A stretch of DNA of 64,000 bases from Aerococcaceae bacterium DSM 111020 (lineage in GTDB: Bacteria; Bacillota; Bacilli; Lactobacillales; Aerococcaceae). Each line of letters begins with the position of its first letter. The first letter of the stretch is position 1. The position numbers and the translations under genes are program-made. The notes below the pieces were generated by a model. That model searched no databases. It saw only the letters and a program-made list of their open reading frames with translations, and was not told where the DNA came from. Of this stretch, positions 10,388 to 19,840 are shown piece after piece. The stretch spans positions 1 to 64,000 of the forward strand of contig JACBXP010000004.1 of the NCBI GenBank assembly GCA_015863185.1, read 5' to 3'.

Positions 10388-11453
10388 AATTAGCGAAAAT
10401 TCCTTTACCGTCATAATTATCATAATGAATGTCTTCAGAAGTTAAATAATTATAAATGGATTCTGGAATTTCCGTACCTTCTTTCAGTGCTTTAGCATAG
10501 CGCTCATTGGATCCTTGACCTGGATACTGTACACGGTCAAATCCTGTAGCAGGTTTGATGGCATTGAGTTCGTCCATTGTACGAGTAATTTTCTCTTTAA
10601 ATGCTCCCAACCCACCAAATCGTTCAGGATCAATAATGATATATGTTTGACCTAAGTCGCGCCCAGAATGTAAGTCGTGATACATTGATGTGACGTGTTT
10701 ACCATAAGGTAAATCTAATAGGACGCCCGCAAAAATATCAACCATCATCATGAGACCATAACCTTTCGGGCCTGCGATAGGAACCAGTCCTGCAACAGCA
10801 TTAGGATCGGTTGTAGCGGCTCCATTTTCATCCACTGCCCATGTATCAGGAATAGAGCGACCTTTAGAGCGCGCATCTAAAATTTTCCCCCATGCTTGAA
10901 CCGTCGTCGCCATATCAAAGATTAGTGGATGTTCAGAATTACTTGGCGCACCAAAGCCAATAGGATTGGTTCCATAATAAACTTCTGCACCACCAAAAGG
11001 CACTACCATGGGATCAGACTGTGTCATTGCGATACACAATAAATTATTTTCAACAAATTTACGTAAATAATAGGAAAGTGTTCCCGTATGACTACATTTT
11101 GAAACGCCGACGACTGCTACACCGGATTCTTTGGCCATTTCAATCGCAGGCTCAACAGCTAGATTAGCAATATAATGCCCTTGACTATTGTCCCCATGGA
11201 AGATAGCTGAACTTGGGCCGGTCTTCTCAAATTTTATTTCAGGATCGGTTGTTACACCGCCTTTGGCGATCCGTTCAGCATAATATTCGACCCGCACCGC
11301 TCCATGAGAATGGATACCAATCATATCAGCATAAGTTAGATGATTCGACGTTTCATGGGCCGCCTCTTCAGGGAGTCCCGCTTTCATCAATTTATTTTTT
11401 ATTAAGGAATGTAATTCATCTTCTGTAACAGGAATTAATTTTTCTTCACTCAT
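10386..11453 (-). CDS. allD: Ureidoglycolate dehydrogenase, malate/L-lactate dehydrogenase (Ldh2) family
   Basis: NAD(P)-dependent oxidoreductase of 355 residues of the MDH/LDH-2 family. Several segments match E. coli AllD as I remember it: GIHSHGAVRVEYYAERI, DPMVVPFGGAE-YYGTNP, FDMATTVQAWGK, PKGYGLMMM and SMY-DLH-GR-LGQ. AllD oxidises (S)-ureidoglycolate to oxalurate. It lies 21 bases after allE, whose product supplies ureidoglycolate, so the pair forms a two-step path. Allantoinase, allantoate amidohydrolase and the oxamate carbamoyltransferase genes are not in the window. Other Ldh2 enzymes are similar, but the neighbour supports AllD. Confidence 0.85.
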   Translation of the reverse strand: MSEEKLIPVTEDELHSLIKNKLMKAGLPEEAAHETSNHLTYADMIGIHSHGAVRVEYYAERIAKGGVTTDPEIKFEKTGPSSAIFHGDNSQGHYIANLAVEPAIEMAKESGVAVVGVSKCSHTGTLSYYLRKFVENNLLCIAMTQSDPMVVPFGGAEVYYGTNPIGFGAPSNSEHPLIFDMATTVQAWGKILDARSKGRSIPDTWAVDENGAATTDPNAVAGLVPIAGPKGYGLMMMVDIFAGVLLDLPYGKHVTSMYHDLHSGRDLGQTYIIIDPERFGGLGAFKEKITRTMDELNAIKPATGFDRVQYPGQGSNERYAKALKEGTEIPESIYNYLTSEDIHYDNYDGKGIFAN

Positions 11454-11474
11454 ATTTTTCCACCTTTCGCTTAA

Positions 11475-12263
11475 TTAGACCCCAGGATTGCGATTTGCAT
11501 CTTTAGAATAAACATAGGAGAGTGGCTCACCCCGACCTGAAGCGTAACATGCTTGCGGCACGTAAGGTCCCATGAAGATATAATCTCCTTTTTCAACAGG
11601 AACCCATTGATTATCGAGATTATAGACTCCAGTTCCTGACAGTAAATAAGCACCATGTTCTTGATAATGTGTCTCAATATATCCATGACTTCCACCAGGT
11701 TCAAAGGAAAGAATATGCATATTCATATCGAATCCTAAATCATCTGTTGGCAGTAAATCCCATAATAGAACGTCTTCCATACCTTCATAGTGAATCGGTT
11801 CAATCTCAGAGCGATTACCGATGACACGATGTGCTTGATGTCCTTCTAAAGGATCATATTGACGTTGATATAAGAAAGCTTCAGTCATTTGATCGGATGC
11901 ATTTTCGAAATACATTTTTTCATTCACAGGATAGTATGCGTATCCTCCTGAAGTTAATGTATCACTGTCTTTGCCGTCCGAAACAATCAATTCTCCTTCG
12001 ATAACATAGATGAAAGTCTCAATGCCTTCCCCGCCAAATCCTAACGTGTTTTTTGCACCTGGTAAGAATTCACAAATAAAGTCACTGAATGAGGCTCCGA
12101 GTCTTGGTGAAGCTAGAATTGAGATGCGACAATTTTCAAAGCCTGGCACGACATTATTAACTAATCCATCATGTGGTAATAAGGCATAATCACCTTTTTT
12201 GACGATGGCACGTGATTCCAACAATCCATCACGGTAACCTGTTTTATTATTTTTATAACCCAT
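11475..12263 (-). CDS. allE: (S)-ureidoglycine aminohydrolase, bicupin
   Basis: Bicupin of 262 residues, the length of E. coli YlbA/AllE. Near-identical blocks include [63 protein letters not shown] and [17 protein letters not shown]. Histidines and glutamates in the second cupin form the Mn site in the family. It releases ammonia from (S)-ureidoglycine to give (S)-ureidoglycolate for AllD. The start follows GAGAGGTGG. The promoter region carries a cre-like box, so carbon catabolite repression is likely. Confidence 0.92.
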   Translation of the reverse strand: MGYKNNKTGYRDGLLESRAIVKKGDYALLPHDGLVNNVVPGFENCRISILASPRLGASFSDFICEFLPGAKNTLGFGGEGIETFIYVIEGELIVSDGKDSDTLTSGGYAYYPVNEKMYFENASDQMTEAFLYQRQYDPLEGHQAHRVIGNRSEIEPIHYEGMEDVLLWDLLPTDDLGFDMNMHILSFEPGGSHGYIETHYQEHGAYLLSGTGVYNLDNQWVPVEKGDYIFMGPYVPQACYASGRGEPLSYVYSKDANRNPGV

Positions 12264-12280
12264 TTTATTCCACCTCTCTA

Positions 12281-12308
12281 ATTATAAAACGTTTCCATCT
12301 CTATTATA
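12281..12308 (-). promoter_or_regulatory. allE promoter region with CcpA cre-like site
   Basis: On the minus strand, ATGGAAACGTTTTAT (12284-12298) matches the cre consensus WTGNAANCGNWNNCW at all but one position. TATAAT occurs twice, at 12303-12308 and 12281-12286. With the upstream -10 the cre box covers the transcription start; with the downstream one it overlaps the -10. Either geometry fits repression by CcpA. Confidence 0.6.
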
Positions 12309-12376
12309 TGATGTAAAAGTAAATGAATAAAGCGATTGTTTGACAATTTCAGAAAGAGGTTTGTGCAAAACGAACA

Positions 12377-12407
12377 AATACCCACAACCATTTTGGCTGT
12401 GGGTATT
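12377..12407 (-). terminator. Terminator of the citrate operon
   Basis: AATACCCACA pairs with TGTGGGTATT around an ACCATTTTGGC loop region that can pair further. On the minus strand it follows oadA and is trailed by TTTGTTCGTTTT, closing the long oadH-oadA operon ahead of allE. Confidence 0.75.
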
Positions 12408-12426
12408 ATTTATTGCTGATTTTGAA

Positions 12427-13827
12427 CTATTCAAAGGTCACTTTGACTTCTTGAACAGGAACGTCATAGAATGGATCTTCTCGTCGACCTAAGAAATCAC
12501 GTGCTTGTTCAGGGAAGAGAGCATAACTTAAGACATCTTCCTCAGATTGTGCATATGGAGCAATTTCTTCAGCACATTCAGATAATTTAGGGGCCAATAA
12601 ATCTGCAGGGCGGACCGTGATACGTTCAGTAGCTGAAACATCTTGACCTAACACCGTTTCAACAATCTCATCAGAAATCTCCATTGGTGATTGACCATAT
12701 AATCCTTTAACATAGTCCTTGATTTCGGAAGGGATTAATTTATAGCGTTCACCAGTCATCACATTCATCACTGCTTGTGTTCCCACCATCTGTGATAGCG
12801 GGGTGACGAGCGGAGGATAACCGAGGTCGGCACGCACTTTAGGCACTTCTGCGAGAACATCATCGTATAATTCTTCTTGTCCTGATTCTTTCAATTGACT
12901 GAGAAGATTGGATAACATACCGCCTGGCACTTGATAAATCAGTGTTTTTGGCTCTGTATCTTTAACTTTCGGGTTCAGCAAGCCTTCATCACGGTATTTA
13001 TTACGCAACCCATTAAAGTGGTTCGCAATATCAGTAAGACAATCAATATCTAGACCCGTGTGATAGCCCATCTCTTTAAATGAGAGAGCGAGTGATTCTG
13101 TCGCTGGTTGACTCGTCCCCCCAGAAAATGAAGAAATGGATGTGTCAATAATATCTGCACCTGCTTGAATTGAAGCTAAATAGGTCATTTCTGCATTACC
13201 ACTTGTTGAATGAGTGTGTACTTCTAGTGGTAAGTCCGTGATCTGTTTAATTTTAGACACTAATTCTTTAGCTGTATGTGGTGTTAAGACACCAGCCATA
13301 TCTTTAATACAAATAGAGTCGGCATCTAAAGCAATCATTTCTTGAACTAGTTGAACATAATAATCCACTGTATGGACGGGACTCGTTGTATAACTGATGG
13401 CTGCTTGAGCATGCCCACCAGCTAGTTTGGTGGCACGGATGGCTGTTTCAAGATTTCGTGTGTCATTTAATGCATCGAAGATACGAATAATATCAATGCC
13501 ATTTTCAACAGCTTTCGTTACAAAAGCTTCCACAACATCATCTGGATAATTACGATAACCTAAAAGATTTTGACCTCTTAGAAGCATTTGTAATTTTGTG
13601 TTTTTTACGTGTTTGCGGATGGTACGTAATCTTTCCCAAGGATCTTCATTAAGAAAACGTAATCCCGAGTCAAATGTTGCGCCCCCCCAAACTTCAAGAG
13701 CGTGATATCCGGCTTGATCCATTCTTTCTAAGATAGGTAGCATATCTTCTAGTGGCATACGAGTCGCGATTTGACTTTGTTGTCCATCGCGAAGGACTGT
13801 TTCTACAAATTTAATATCTTTCGTCAT
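12427..13827 (-). CDS. oadA: Oxaloacetate decarboxylase alpha subunit (carboxyltransferase)
   Basis: Carboxyltransferase subunit of 466 residues. It has the DRE-TIM barrel start (VLRDGQQSQIATRM), the metal ligand region HTHSTSG and the PYC/OadA conserved domain (PGGM-SNL). It lacks a C-terminal biotin domain; biotin is on the separate carrier encoded at 19417-19830. It moves CO2 from oxaloacetate to biotin, producing pyruvate. Its start overlaps the end of citX by 17 bases. A position after citX rather than beside oadB matches the E. faecalis cit cluster. Confidence 0.94.
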   Translation of the reverse strand: MTKDIKFVETVLRDGQQSQIATRMPLEDMLPILERMDQAGYHALEVWGGATFDSGLRFLNEDPWERLRTIRKHVKNTKLQMLLRGQNLLGYRNYPDDVVEAFVTKAVENGIDIIRIFDALNDTRNLETAIRATKLAGGHAQAAISYTTSPVHTVDYYVQLVQEMIALDADSICIKDMAGVLTPHTAKELVSKIKQITDLPLEVHTHSTSGNAEMTYLASIQAGADIIDTSISSFSGGTSQPATESLALSFKEMGYHTGLDIDCLTDIANHFNGLRNKYRDEGLLNPKVKDTEPKTLIYQVPGGMLSNLLSQLKESGQEELYDDVLAEVPKVRADLGYPPLVTPLSQMVGTQAVMNVMTGERYKLIPSEIKDYVKGLYGQSPMEISDEIVETVLGQDVSATERITVRPADLLAPKLSECAEEIAPYAQSEEDVLSYALFPEQARDFLGRREDPFYDVPVQEVKVTFE

Positions 13828-14380
13828 TGGAACGTCCTTTCTGATTAATAATTTGAGTAATGGTCTGTGTCAAAGTATCTAATGAATGTTTTCTTGAGCG
13901 TCCGCATTCCTTAGCAGGTTGATCACAAATGAGGCACCGACGAGAAGGAAAGCCTAATTCTGTTCGACTCATTGAGCGAGGCGATTTTCCTGGTAATGAT
14001 CCATCATTGGGAAGAATGACATCTAAATCAGCCAATCTACCATAAGGATGCTCTATTTCAATGGTAATCATTCGACGTTTAAGTACTTCATTAGGTAGGT
14101 CAACCACTATATTTGCAGTGGACCCTGTTGTTAAATGAAGAATTTCTTGATGAATAATATGACCTTGAAGTTGTTGCTCGATGGTTTCCATTAATGATAG
14201 AAATACATTTTTTAGTTTCTCTGATTGCTTAATGGGGCCTGGAATATTTAAATTCACACATAAATGACTAGCTTGAGGATATTGTTCCAAATAGTCAATT
14301 TGACGTTGTGCTCGTTCTTCTCGAGCAGCAAGCATGGTTATTAAATCCACCTCAGGCCCATCAAAAACTTGATTAGACAT
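13811..14380 (-). CDS. citX: Holo-citrate lyase synthase (apo-ACP phosphoribosyl-dephospho-CoA transferase)
   Basis: CitX of 189 residues. It transfers the phosphoribosyl-dephospho-CoA group made by CitG to the acyl carrier subunit CitD. Family hallmarks are HPYGRLADLDV, the SR-ELG-P-R-CLICD-PA-ECGRSR-H block and an N-terminal LLAAREER-like motif. It overlaps citF by 8 bases and oadA by 17, so translation is coupled. In several bacteria CitX is fused to CitG; here citG is separate at 22718-23611. Confidence 0.92.
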   Translation of the reverse strand: MSNQVFDGPEVDLITMLAAREERAQRQIDYLEQYPQASHLCVNLNIPGPIKQSEKLKNVFLSLMETIEQQLQGHIIHQEILHLTTGSTANIVVDLPNEVLKRRMITIEIEHPYGRLADLDVILPNDGSLPGKSPRSMSRTELGFPSRRCLICDQPAKECGRSRKHSLDTLTQTITQIINQKGRSNDERY

Positions 14381-15905
14381 TATACACAGTGTCGATTAAA
14401 GTTCCATCACGATACTCAATTAAAGCGACTGGCTTATCACCATATTGGATCGGTTCTGGCGTTCCGGCGATGGCATAAGCTTTTTCTTTAAGTTCTTCAA
14501 TCGTAAATTGAGGAATCTTAATGTCTTTGAAGGCTTCAATTAAGTCTTCGCGATTAGGATTAATCGCAATACCAATTTCTGTGACTACGACATCCACTGA
14601 ATCACCAGGTGTAATCATCGTATTCACCGATTCGACGATTGTCGGAATCCGTCCTCTAACAAGAGGAGAAATGATTAAGCTCATTTTCGCTCCTGCAGCA
14701 GCATCACAGTGCCCGCCAGAAGCACCGCGAATAACACCATCCGAACCTGTCATGACATTAACATTGAAATCAGTATCGATTTCTAATGCAGAGAGAATAA
14801 CAATATCTAATTGATTAACAATAGCCCCTTTGCTGAGAGGTGAAGCATAGTAAACAGCATCCATCTCATGATGCTCTGGATTTCGTCCTAAAGACTGTCC
14901 AGAAGGAGCATCAAAGTCTTGCACGTCGATTAATTTGCGGACAAGCCCTTCTTCATGTAACTCTACCATCGCGTTGGTAATTCCACCAATTGCGAAATCT
15001 GCTATAATATTATCCTCAATCATCGATTCTCTTAAATAACGGCTGACAGCTAATGATGCGCCACCAGTTCCTGTTTGGAAAGAGAATCCTTCTTTGTAAT
15101 AAGGTGAGTTGACAATCACTTCATTGGCATTTTGAGCAATAATTAATTCTTTAGGATTCGTTGTAAAGCGTGTTGCACCTTTAGCAATACCTTGAGGATC
15201 ACCAATAGCATCAACTTTTACGACATAATCAACATCGGTCTGTGGAATAGAGATTGGCGTATTTGGATAGTCAACCAATGTGTCCGTTATGACAACGACT
15301 TTGTCAGCATATTTTGCATCAACTTTTGCATAACCTAATGAACCACAAACGGCTTTTCCTTTTGTTCCATTAGCATTACCATAAGCATCACTTGAAGGAG
15401 CACCTAGAAAGGCCACATCTATTTTAATATCGCCTCTAGCAATCGCTCGAGCACGTCCACCATGTGAGCGAATGACGACCGGATTATCCATAATCCCTTT
15501 GGAGATTGCCGCACCTAATTTATCACGCAGACCTGATGAAGTGATATTTGTGACGACACCATTTTTGATATGGTCGATTAATGGTTCATGAACATTGGCA
15601 ATAGAAGAAGGAGCGATAGAGATATCCTTGAATCCCATATTCGCAATTTCTTCCATTACCATATTTAGGACATAATCTCCTTCACGGAAGTGATGATGGA
15701 AAGAAATAGTCATACCGTCTTTGAGACCTGTTTTTTCGATGGCTTCACGAATCGATCCCAATAATTTATCATCGCCACGTTGTTGTGGTTCGATATGACG
15801 GCTTGATTCTTGATAGGCATTAATATTGGCAAATGCACCCTCGAAAGTTCCGTATTGTTCGCTATACTCTTGAGGGATATTTTGTTTTCTTTTTGATTCA
15901 GTCAT
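14373..15905 (-). CDS. citF: Citrate lyase alpha subunit (citrate:acetyl-ACP transferase)
   Basis: CitF of 510 residues, the usual length. It exchanges the acetyl group on the holo-ACP for citrate. Typical segments are GMTISFHHHFREGDYVLN, the FLGAPSSDAYGNANG block and GSDGVIRGASGGHCDAAAGAK. It forms the citrate lyase complex with CitD and CitE and lies one base after citE in the operon. Confidence 0.96.
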   Translation of the reverse strand: MTESKRKQNIPQEYSEQYGTFEGAFANINAYQESSRHIEPQQRGDDKLLGSIREAIEKTGLKDGMTISFHHHFREGDYVLNMVMEEIANMGFKDISIAPSSIANVHEPLIDHIKNGVVTNITSSGLRDKLGAAISKGIMDNPVVIRSHGGRARAIARGDIKIDVAFLGAPSSDAYGNANGTKGKAVCGSLGYAKVDAKYADKVVVITDTLVDYPNTPISIPQTDVDYVVKVDAIGDPQGIAKGATRFTTNPKELIIAQNANEVIVNSPYYKEGFSFQTGTGGASLAVSRYLRESMIEDNIIADFAIGGITNAMVELHEEGLVRKLIDVQDFDAPSGQSLGRNPEHHEMDAVYYASPLSKGAIVNQLDIVILSALEIDTDFNVNVMTGSDGVIRGASGGHCDAAAGAKMSLIISPLVRGRIPTIVESVNTMITPGDSVDVVVTEIGIAINPNREDLIEAFKDIKIPQFTIEELKEKAYAIAGTPEPIQYGDKPVALIEYRDGTLIDTVYNV

Positions 15906-15906
15906 G

Positions 15907-16794
15907 TTAAATATCCTCCTCTGAAATTAAACCAGCGGCTTTAGCTAAAGCAATTGTTCTCTGTGCACGGTCAACAATTGGTTTGTCGACCATTTTTCCA
16001 TTAACAGAAATAACGCCAGAGCCACGAGATTCTGCTTCTCGAATACCCCAAATGACTTCTTTAGCATTTAGAATATCAGCTTCAGATGGTTGGTAAATGC
16101 GGTTAATAATCGGTATTTGACGTGGATTAATGACCGATTTACCGTCGAAACCAAGTTGTTTAATAATTTCTACTTCATGAGCTAGACCGGCTTCATTATC
16201 CACATCTGAATAGACTGTATCGAGTGCGGCAATGCCTGCATCGCGAGCAGCATGTAAGATGAAGCTTCTTGCGAAGAAGAGTTCAGAACCATCGGGGCTT
16301 CGTTTCGTTTTCATATTAGTGACATAGTCTTCTGCACCCAGCGCGATACCGATTAAACGATCCGAAGCATGGGCAATTTCACGTGCATTGAGAACACCCG
16401 TCGCAGATTCAATGGCTGCCATCATGCCCGTACGTCCAACTTCAATATCATTTTCTTTTTCGACACGTTCGATAATTGCTTCTGCATCGATGATGTCTTG
16501 AGCGGAGTCTGTTTTCGGTAGACGAATAACATCCACACCTGCCAGAACAACTGCTTCAATGTCATCAGCTCCACCAGCATCTAGCGCATTAATCCGAACT
16601 ACGGTTTCAGTTTCACCATAATCGATTGTTTTGAGGGCAGTGTGAACTAAGAGTCTTGCAGAATCTTTTTCATTGAGTGACACAGAGTCTTCGAGGTCAA
16701 ACATGACAGAGTCTGCTCCATATAAAGGTGCATCTCTTAACATGCCAGGATTAGAACCTGGGACAAACATCATTGTTCTTCTTAAGCGTTCCAT
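15907..16794 (-). CDS. citE: Citrate lyase beta subunit (citryl-ACP lyase)
   Basis: HpcH/HpaI aldolase-fold protein of 295 residues that splits citryl-ACP to oxaloacetate and acetyl-ACP. MMFVPGSNPGML, VMFDLEDSV (metal-binding Glu/Asp) and the ALGAEDY loop are present. The ATG at 16794 is chosen because GGAAGGAG lies eight bases upstream; a reading from 16812 adds six residues before MERLRR. It overlaps citD by 13 bases. The lyase is Mg-dependent and cytoplasmic. Confidence 0.95.
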   Translation of the reverse strand: MERLRRTMMFVPGSNPGMLRDAPLYGADSVMFDLEDSVSLNEKDSARLLVHTALKTIDYGETETVVRINALDAGGADDIEAVVLAGVDVIRLPKTDSAQDIIDAEAIIERVEKENDIEVGRTGMMAAIESATGVLNAREIAHASDRLIGIALGAEDYVTNMKTKRSPDGSELFFARSFILHAARDAGIAALDTVYSDVDNEAGLAHEVEIIKQLGFDGKSVINPRQIPIINRIYQPSEADILNAKEVIWGIREAESRGSGVISVNGKMVDKPIVDRAQRTIALAKAAGLISEEDI

Positions 16795-17090
16795 GTTGCT
16801 AACTCCTTCCAATTAACTGATTCAGCATCACTCGCACGATAAGCCGCAGCTAGCGTTCTTGCTTGAATAGTACAATCCAATGCTCCTTGATCGACTGCTG
16901 TAACTTTACATTGTTGAATGTCTAATTTTTCTAATGTTTCAGTGATGACTTGACGTATTTGTTTTCCGAATTGGTCTTCAACGGAACTTTGTAAATCAAT
17001 CGCAATGGTTTCATCATTATTTGGTGCGATGGTAATCATAATGTCACTGGATTCAACAGTTCCAGCGACGGCTTCTTTGTTGATATTCAT
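16782..17090 (-). CDS. citD: Citrate lyase acyl carrier protein (gamma subunit)
   Basis: CitD of 102 residues. It carries the phosphoribosyl-dephospho-CoA prosthetic group on a serine, here Ser14 in GTVESSDIM, the same place as in characterised CitD. It starts 4 bases inside citC's end and overlaps citE, showing tight coupling in the citCDEF order. Confidence 0.95.
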   Translation of the reverse strand: MNINKEAVAGTVESSDIMITIAPNNDETIAIDLQSSVEDQFGKQIRQVITETLEKLDIQQCKVTAVDQGALDCTIQARTLAAAYRASDAESVNWKELATWNA

Positions 17091-18106
17091 AATCTCTCTC
17101 CTTTATTGATATAATTGTGTTCTATCAGATAATCTAATGTGGTATCAGGGACCATGTCTCGAACACGTTCGATGTTATTTTCTTTGATTGCTTGTCTGAC
17201 TTTGGTTGCACTGATCGCTTCCTCGTCAAAACTTAGTCGAGGTATTATTTCAAGGTGAATCTTATTTTTAAATACCTGTTTCATGCTTTGATTATATACT
17301 TCCGTCACCGGACTATAAGGTTCCTCTCCAACATAGCGCGTGTGAATATTTAAGACAGGCGCAATATAATCGCTAAATAGTTTTGCATCCAATTGGGCAT
17401 GCGTGTGAGCAATATTCAATTCCGCCTTATCCTTCAAAAAATAAGTTGGAAAAGTGGCTTGTGAAACGATATAGTTTCGTGTCGGGAGAACGATTACATT
17501 TTCAAATAGCTGAACACCTAATCGAACCATCTCCATTCGATCTTGTGTTTTGATTTCTGAGCGATCTTCGCTGAGGACAAAGACATAAACCCGGTCATGT
17601 CTCCCAGCAGCATAAGATATTAAGTATTGATGGCCTTTAGTGAATGGATTAGCATTCATCACAATGGCTGCATTATCTTCTATCTGTTCATCTGACTCTT
17701 TCTCTAATGCGTCAAGATAATCATTGAAGTCCGGAGAACCTAATTCCATAAAACTCAGTGAATCTTGACTCATAATTTCTTTAAAGCCCAGTGATTGAAA
17801 ATATTTACGGCTTTCAATTTTGGTATAAACAAAAACATGACGATACTCTTGACTGCGTGCAATTTCAAGGATCTGTGTAACAAGTGTTCCCAGGAGATTA
17901 TCTGCTTGATAATCTGGGTGAATAGATGCACATTTGATGATGTTATGATCCAGTGAAATTGTTGCGCTCAATCGCTGTTTATCATAAATTCCAATCGTAT
18001 AAGTGAGGGGCTCTTTATTTGAGAGCCCATTCACTGCCAGTAATTCAGACCATTCCTCGAATGCCTTCTTATCTTGTTTCAACCATAGTCTTTTAGATGT
18101 ATACAT
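17087..18106 (-). CDS. citC: [Citrate (pro-3S)-lyase] ligase
   Basis: CitC of 339 residues. It reactivates citrate lyase by acetylating the thiol of the CitD prosthetic group with acetate and ATP. A GNAT-like N-terminal half (about 20-120) precedes a nucleotidyltransferase domain with the motif NPFTKGHQYLI (TxGH). A Ser/Thr-x-x-R motif (SATKVRQ) near the C-terminus is also typical. It sits between the small OadG-like gene and citD. Confidence 0.94.
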   Translation of the reverse strand: MYTSKRLWLKQDKKAFEEWSELLAVNGLSNKEPLTYTIGIYDKQRLSATISLDHNIIKCASIHPDYQADNLLGTLVTQILEIARSQEYRHVFVYTKIESRKYFQSLGFKEIMSQDSLSFMELGSPDFNDYLDALEKESDEQIEDNAAIVMNANPFTKGHQYLISYAAGRHDRVYVFVLSEDRSEIKTQDRMEMVRLGVQLFENVIVLPTRNYIVSQATFPTYFLKDKAELNIAHTHAQLDAKLFSDYIAPVLNIHTRYVGEEPYSPVTEVYNQSMKQVFKNKIHLEIIPRLSFDEEAISATKVRQAIKENNIERVRDMVPDTTLDYLIEHNYINKGERL

Positions 18107-18111
18107 CGACG

Positions 18112-18243
18112 TTAGTCTTTCTTCTCATCTTGAGGGAAAGCTTTTAATAGTACGACAGATGCCAGGTAGATAATACCTAAAGCGATAAAGATACCTGCCA
18201 TACCGACGCCCATAATCTCAAATGCACCTTGAAGATTTTCCAT
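18112..18243 (-). CDS. Very small OadG-like subunit of oxaloacetate decarboxylase (43 aa)
   Basis: An ORF of 43 residues fills the oadB-citC gap. It has an excellent GGAGGAAT Shine-Dalgarno site and ATG at 18243, and stops at 18112. The product (beginning MENLQGAFEIMGVGMAGIF) has one transmembrane helix (about 11-34) and a short charged tail FPQDEKKD. OadG subunits have one N-terminal helix that anchors the alpha subunit to the beta pump, and the helix here is OadG-like (MGVGMAGIF-ALGIIYL). The usual Pro-rich Zn-binding C-terminal tail is missing. Position and topology support a minimal gamma subunit. It is easily missed because of its length. Confidence 0.75.
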   Translation of the reverse strand: MENLQGAFEIMGVGMAGIFIALGIIYLASVVLLKAFPQDEKKD

Positions 18244-18262
18244 AATTTATTCCTCCTAATAA

Positions 18263-19390
18263 TTACATAAAGTAGCCGAGTAAGATTCCTCCCGCAACAA
18301 CTGAAGCAATTTGTCCAGAAACATTGGCACTAATTGAGTAGTTAAGGACAAAGTTCTGTGGATCTTCTTCGGTAGCTAATTTCTGAATAACACGAGCCGA
18401 CATTGGGAAGGCTGAGATACCAGCACCACCGATCATCGGATTAATTTTCTTACCTTCTGGTCGGAAGATGTTTAACAATTTAGCAAATAAAACCCCACCC
18501 ACTGTGTCCATGACAAATGCTACAAGACCGAAAGCAATGATAAGTAGTGTCTGGATTTGTAGGAACTGCGTGTGTTCCATTTTAACAGAAATAGCTAAAC
18601 CAAGTACAATCGAAATAAGATTCACGAGAGAGTTTTGGGCTGTTTCTGATAGACGGTCTAATACACCACATTCACGGATAATATTACCATACATCAAGCA
18701 ACCAACCAGTGGTGCTGCAGTAGGAGCGATGAGTGATGCAACAATGGTAATAACAATTGGGAAAAATAATTTAACGGTTTTTGAAACTTTTCCAGCCTTA
18801 TATGGCATGCGAATACGTCTTTCTTCTCTAGTAGTGACTAATTTGATGGCCCAAGGTTGAATAATAGGGACAAGTGCCATATATGAATATGCAGCAACCG
18901 TAATCGGACCTAATAGATTCGGCGCTAATTGATTCGCTACGAAGATAGAGGTTGGTCCATCTGCTGCACCGATAATTCCAATTGACGCTGCTTCATTTAA
19001 ATCAAAACCGAATAAGACAGCAACGACAACAGTAAAGAAGATTCCGAACTGTGCGGCTGCTCCGAAGAAGAGCATCTGTGGATTCTCCAAAAGAGGACCA
19101 AAGTCAATCATCGCACCAATACCAATAAATAATAGCAATGGAAATAGTTCGTTAGAAATCCCCATATTAAATAATTGATCAAAAATTCCGACTTGTAAGA
19201 CGCCATTTACTTCATGTGTTAAAACACCAGAACCCGGGAAGTTTACTAAAATTGTACCAAATCCCATAGGAACTAATAAAGTTGGCTCGTATTCCTTTTT
19301 GATACCAAGATACATTAACAATGCACCGACAAGCATCATGACAATTTGACCGAACTGTAAGTTCAGAATTCCTTCTACTAATGTTTCCAA
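18263..19390 (-). CDS. oadB: Na+-pumping oxaloacetate decarboxylase beta subunit
   Basis: Membrane protein of 375 residues with about nine to eleven helices. It decarboxylates carboxybiotin and couples this to Na+ export. The conserved Asp region GIIGAADGPTSIFVANQLAP and the second signature GGAGISAFPMSARV are present. With OadA, the biotin carrier and the small OadG-like protein it completes the pump, which would turn citrate fermentation into a sodium gradient. It follows the carrier gene by 26 bases. Confidence 0.95.
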   Translation of the reverse strand: METLVEGILNLQFGQIVMMLVGALLMYLGIKKEYEPTLLVPMGFGTILVNFPGSGVLTHEVNGVLQVGIFDQLFNMGISNELFPLLLFIGIGAMIDFGPLLENPQMLFFGAAAQFGIFFTVVVAVLFGFDLNEAASIGIIGAADGPTSIFVANQLAPNLLGPITVAAYSYMALVPIIQPWAIKLVTTREERRIRMPYKAGKVSKTVKLFFPIVITIVASLIAPTAAPLVGCLMYGNIIRECGVLDRLSETAQNSLVNLISIVLGLAISVKMEHTQFLQIQTLLIIAFGLVAFVMDTVGGVLFAKLLNIFRPEGKKINPMIGGAGISAFPMSARVIQKLATEEDPQNFVLNYSISANVSGQIASVVAGGILLGYFM

Positions 19391-19416
19391 GATGTCACTT
19401 CCTTTACTTTTATTTT

Positions 19417-19830
19417 TTAACCGATGGTAATAAGCGGAGCACCCGCATCAACAGCTTGACCTTCATTGACATGAATACCTGTTACCGTACCATCTGTAGA
19501 AGCGACAATTTGATTTTCCATCTTCATAGCTTCTAATACAAGTAATGGTTGATTTTCTGTCACTTGCTCGCCCTCAGACACTAATACTTTTAACACAGTT
19601 CCAGGCATTGGAGCCTCCATCGCTTCGCCACTTGCCTGACTAGGCGGCGTCACTGGAGCACTACTTTCTTCAGCCGGACGCTCTGTAGAAGCAGCGGTTG
19701 CATTTGGCGCTTCCTCAGCAACAGGAGTAGGGGCAGGTGCTGTCGGCGCTGGTTGTGGCGCTCCTCCGATTTCTTCCATTTCAACGATATATTCTTCACC
19801 ATTCACATTGATTTTAAATTTACGTAACAT
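19417..19830 (-). CDS. oadD: Biotin carrier subunit of oxaloacetate decarboxylase
   Basis: Protein of 137 residues with a short N-terminal region (MLRKFKINVNGEEYIVE), a Pro/Ala-rich flexible linker (about 25-65) and a biotinyl domain. The biotin lysine is Lys103 in VLEAMKMENQI. It shuttles carboxybiotin between OadA and OadB. The ATG at 19830 follows AAGGAGG; a longer in-frame reading adds a spurious hydrophobic stretch that overlaps the upstream gene and is rejected. E. faecalis names the equivalent gene oadD. Confidence 0.93.
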   Translation of the reverse strand: MLRKFKINVNGEEYIVEMEEIGGAPQPAPTAPAPTPVAEEAPNATAASTERPAEESSAPVTPPSQASGEAMEAPMPGTVLKVLVSEGEQVTENQPLLVLEAMKMENQIVASTDGTVTGIHVNEGQAVDAGAPLITIG

Positions 19831-19840
19831 AATAGCCTCC

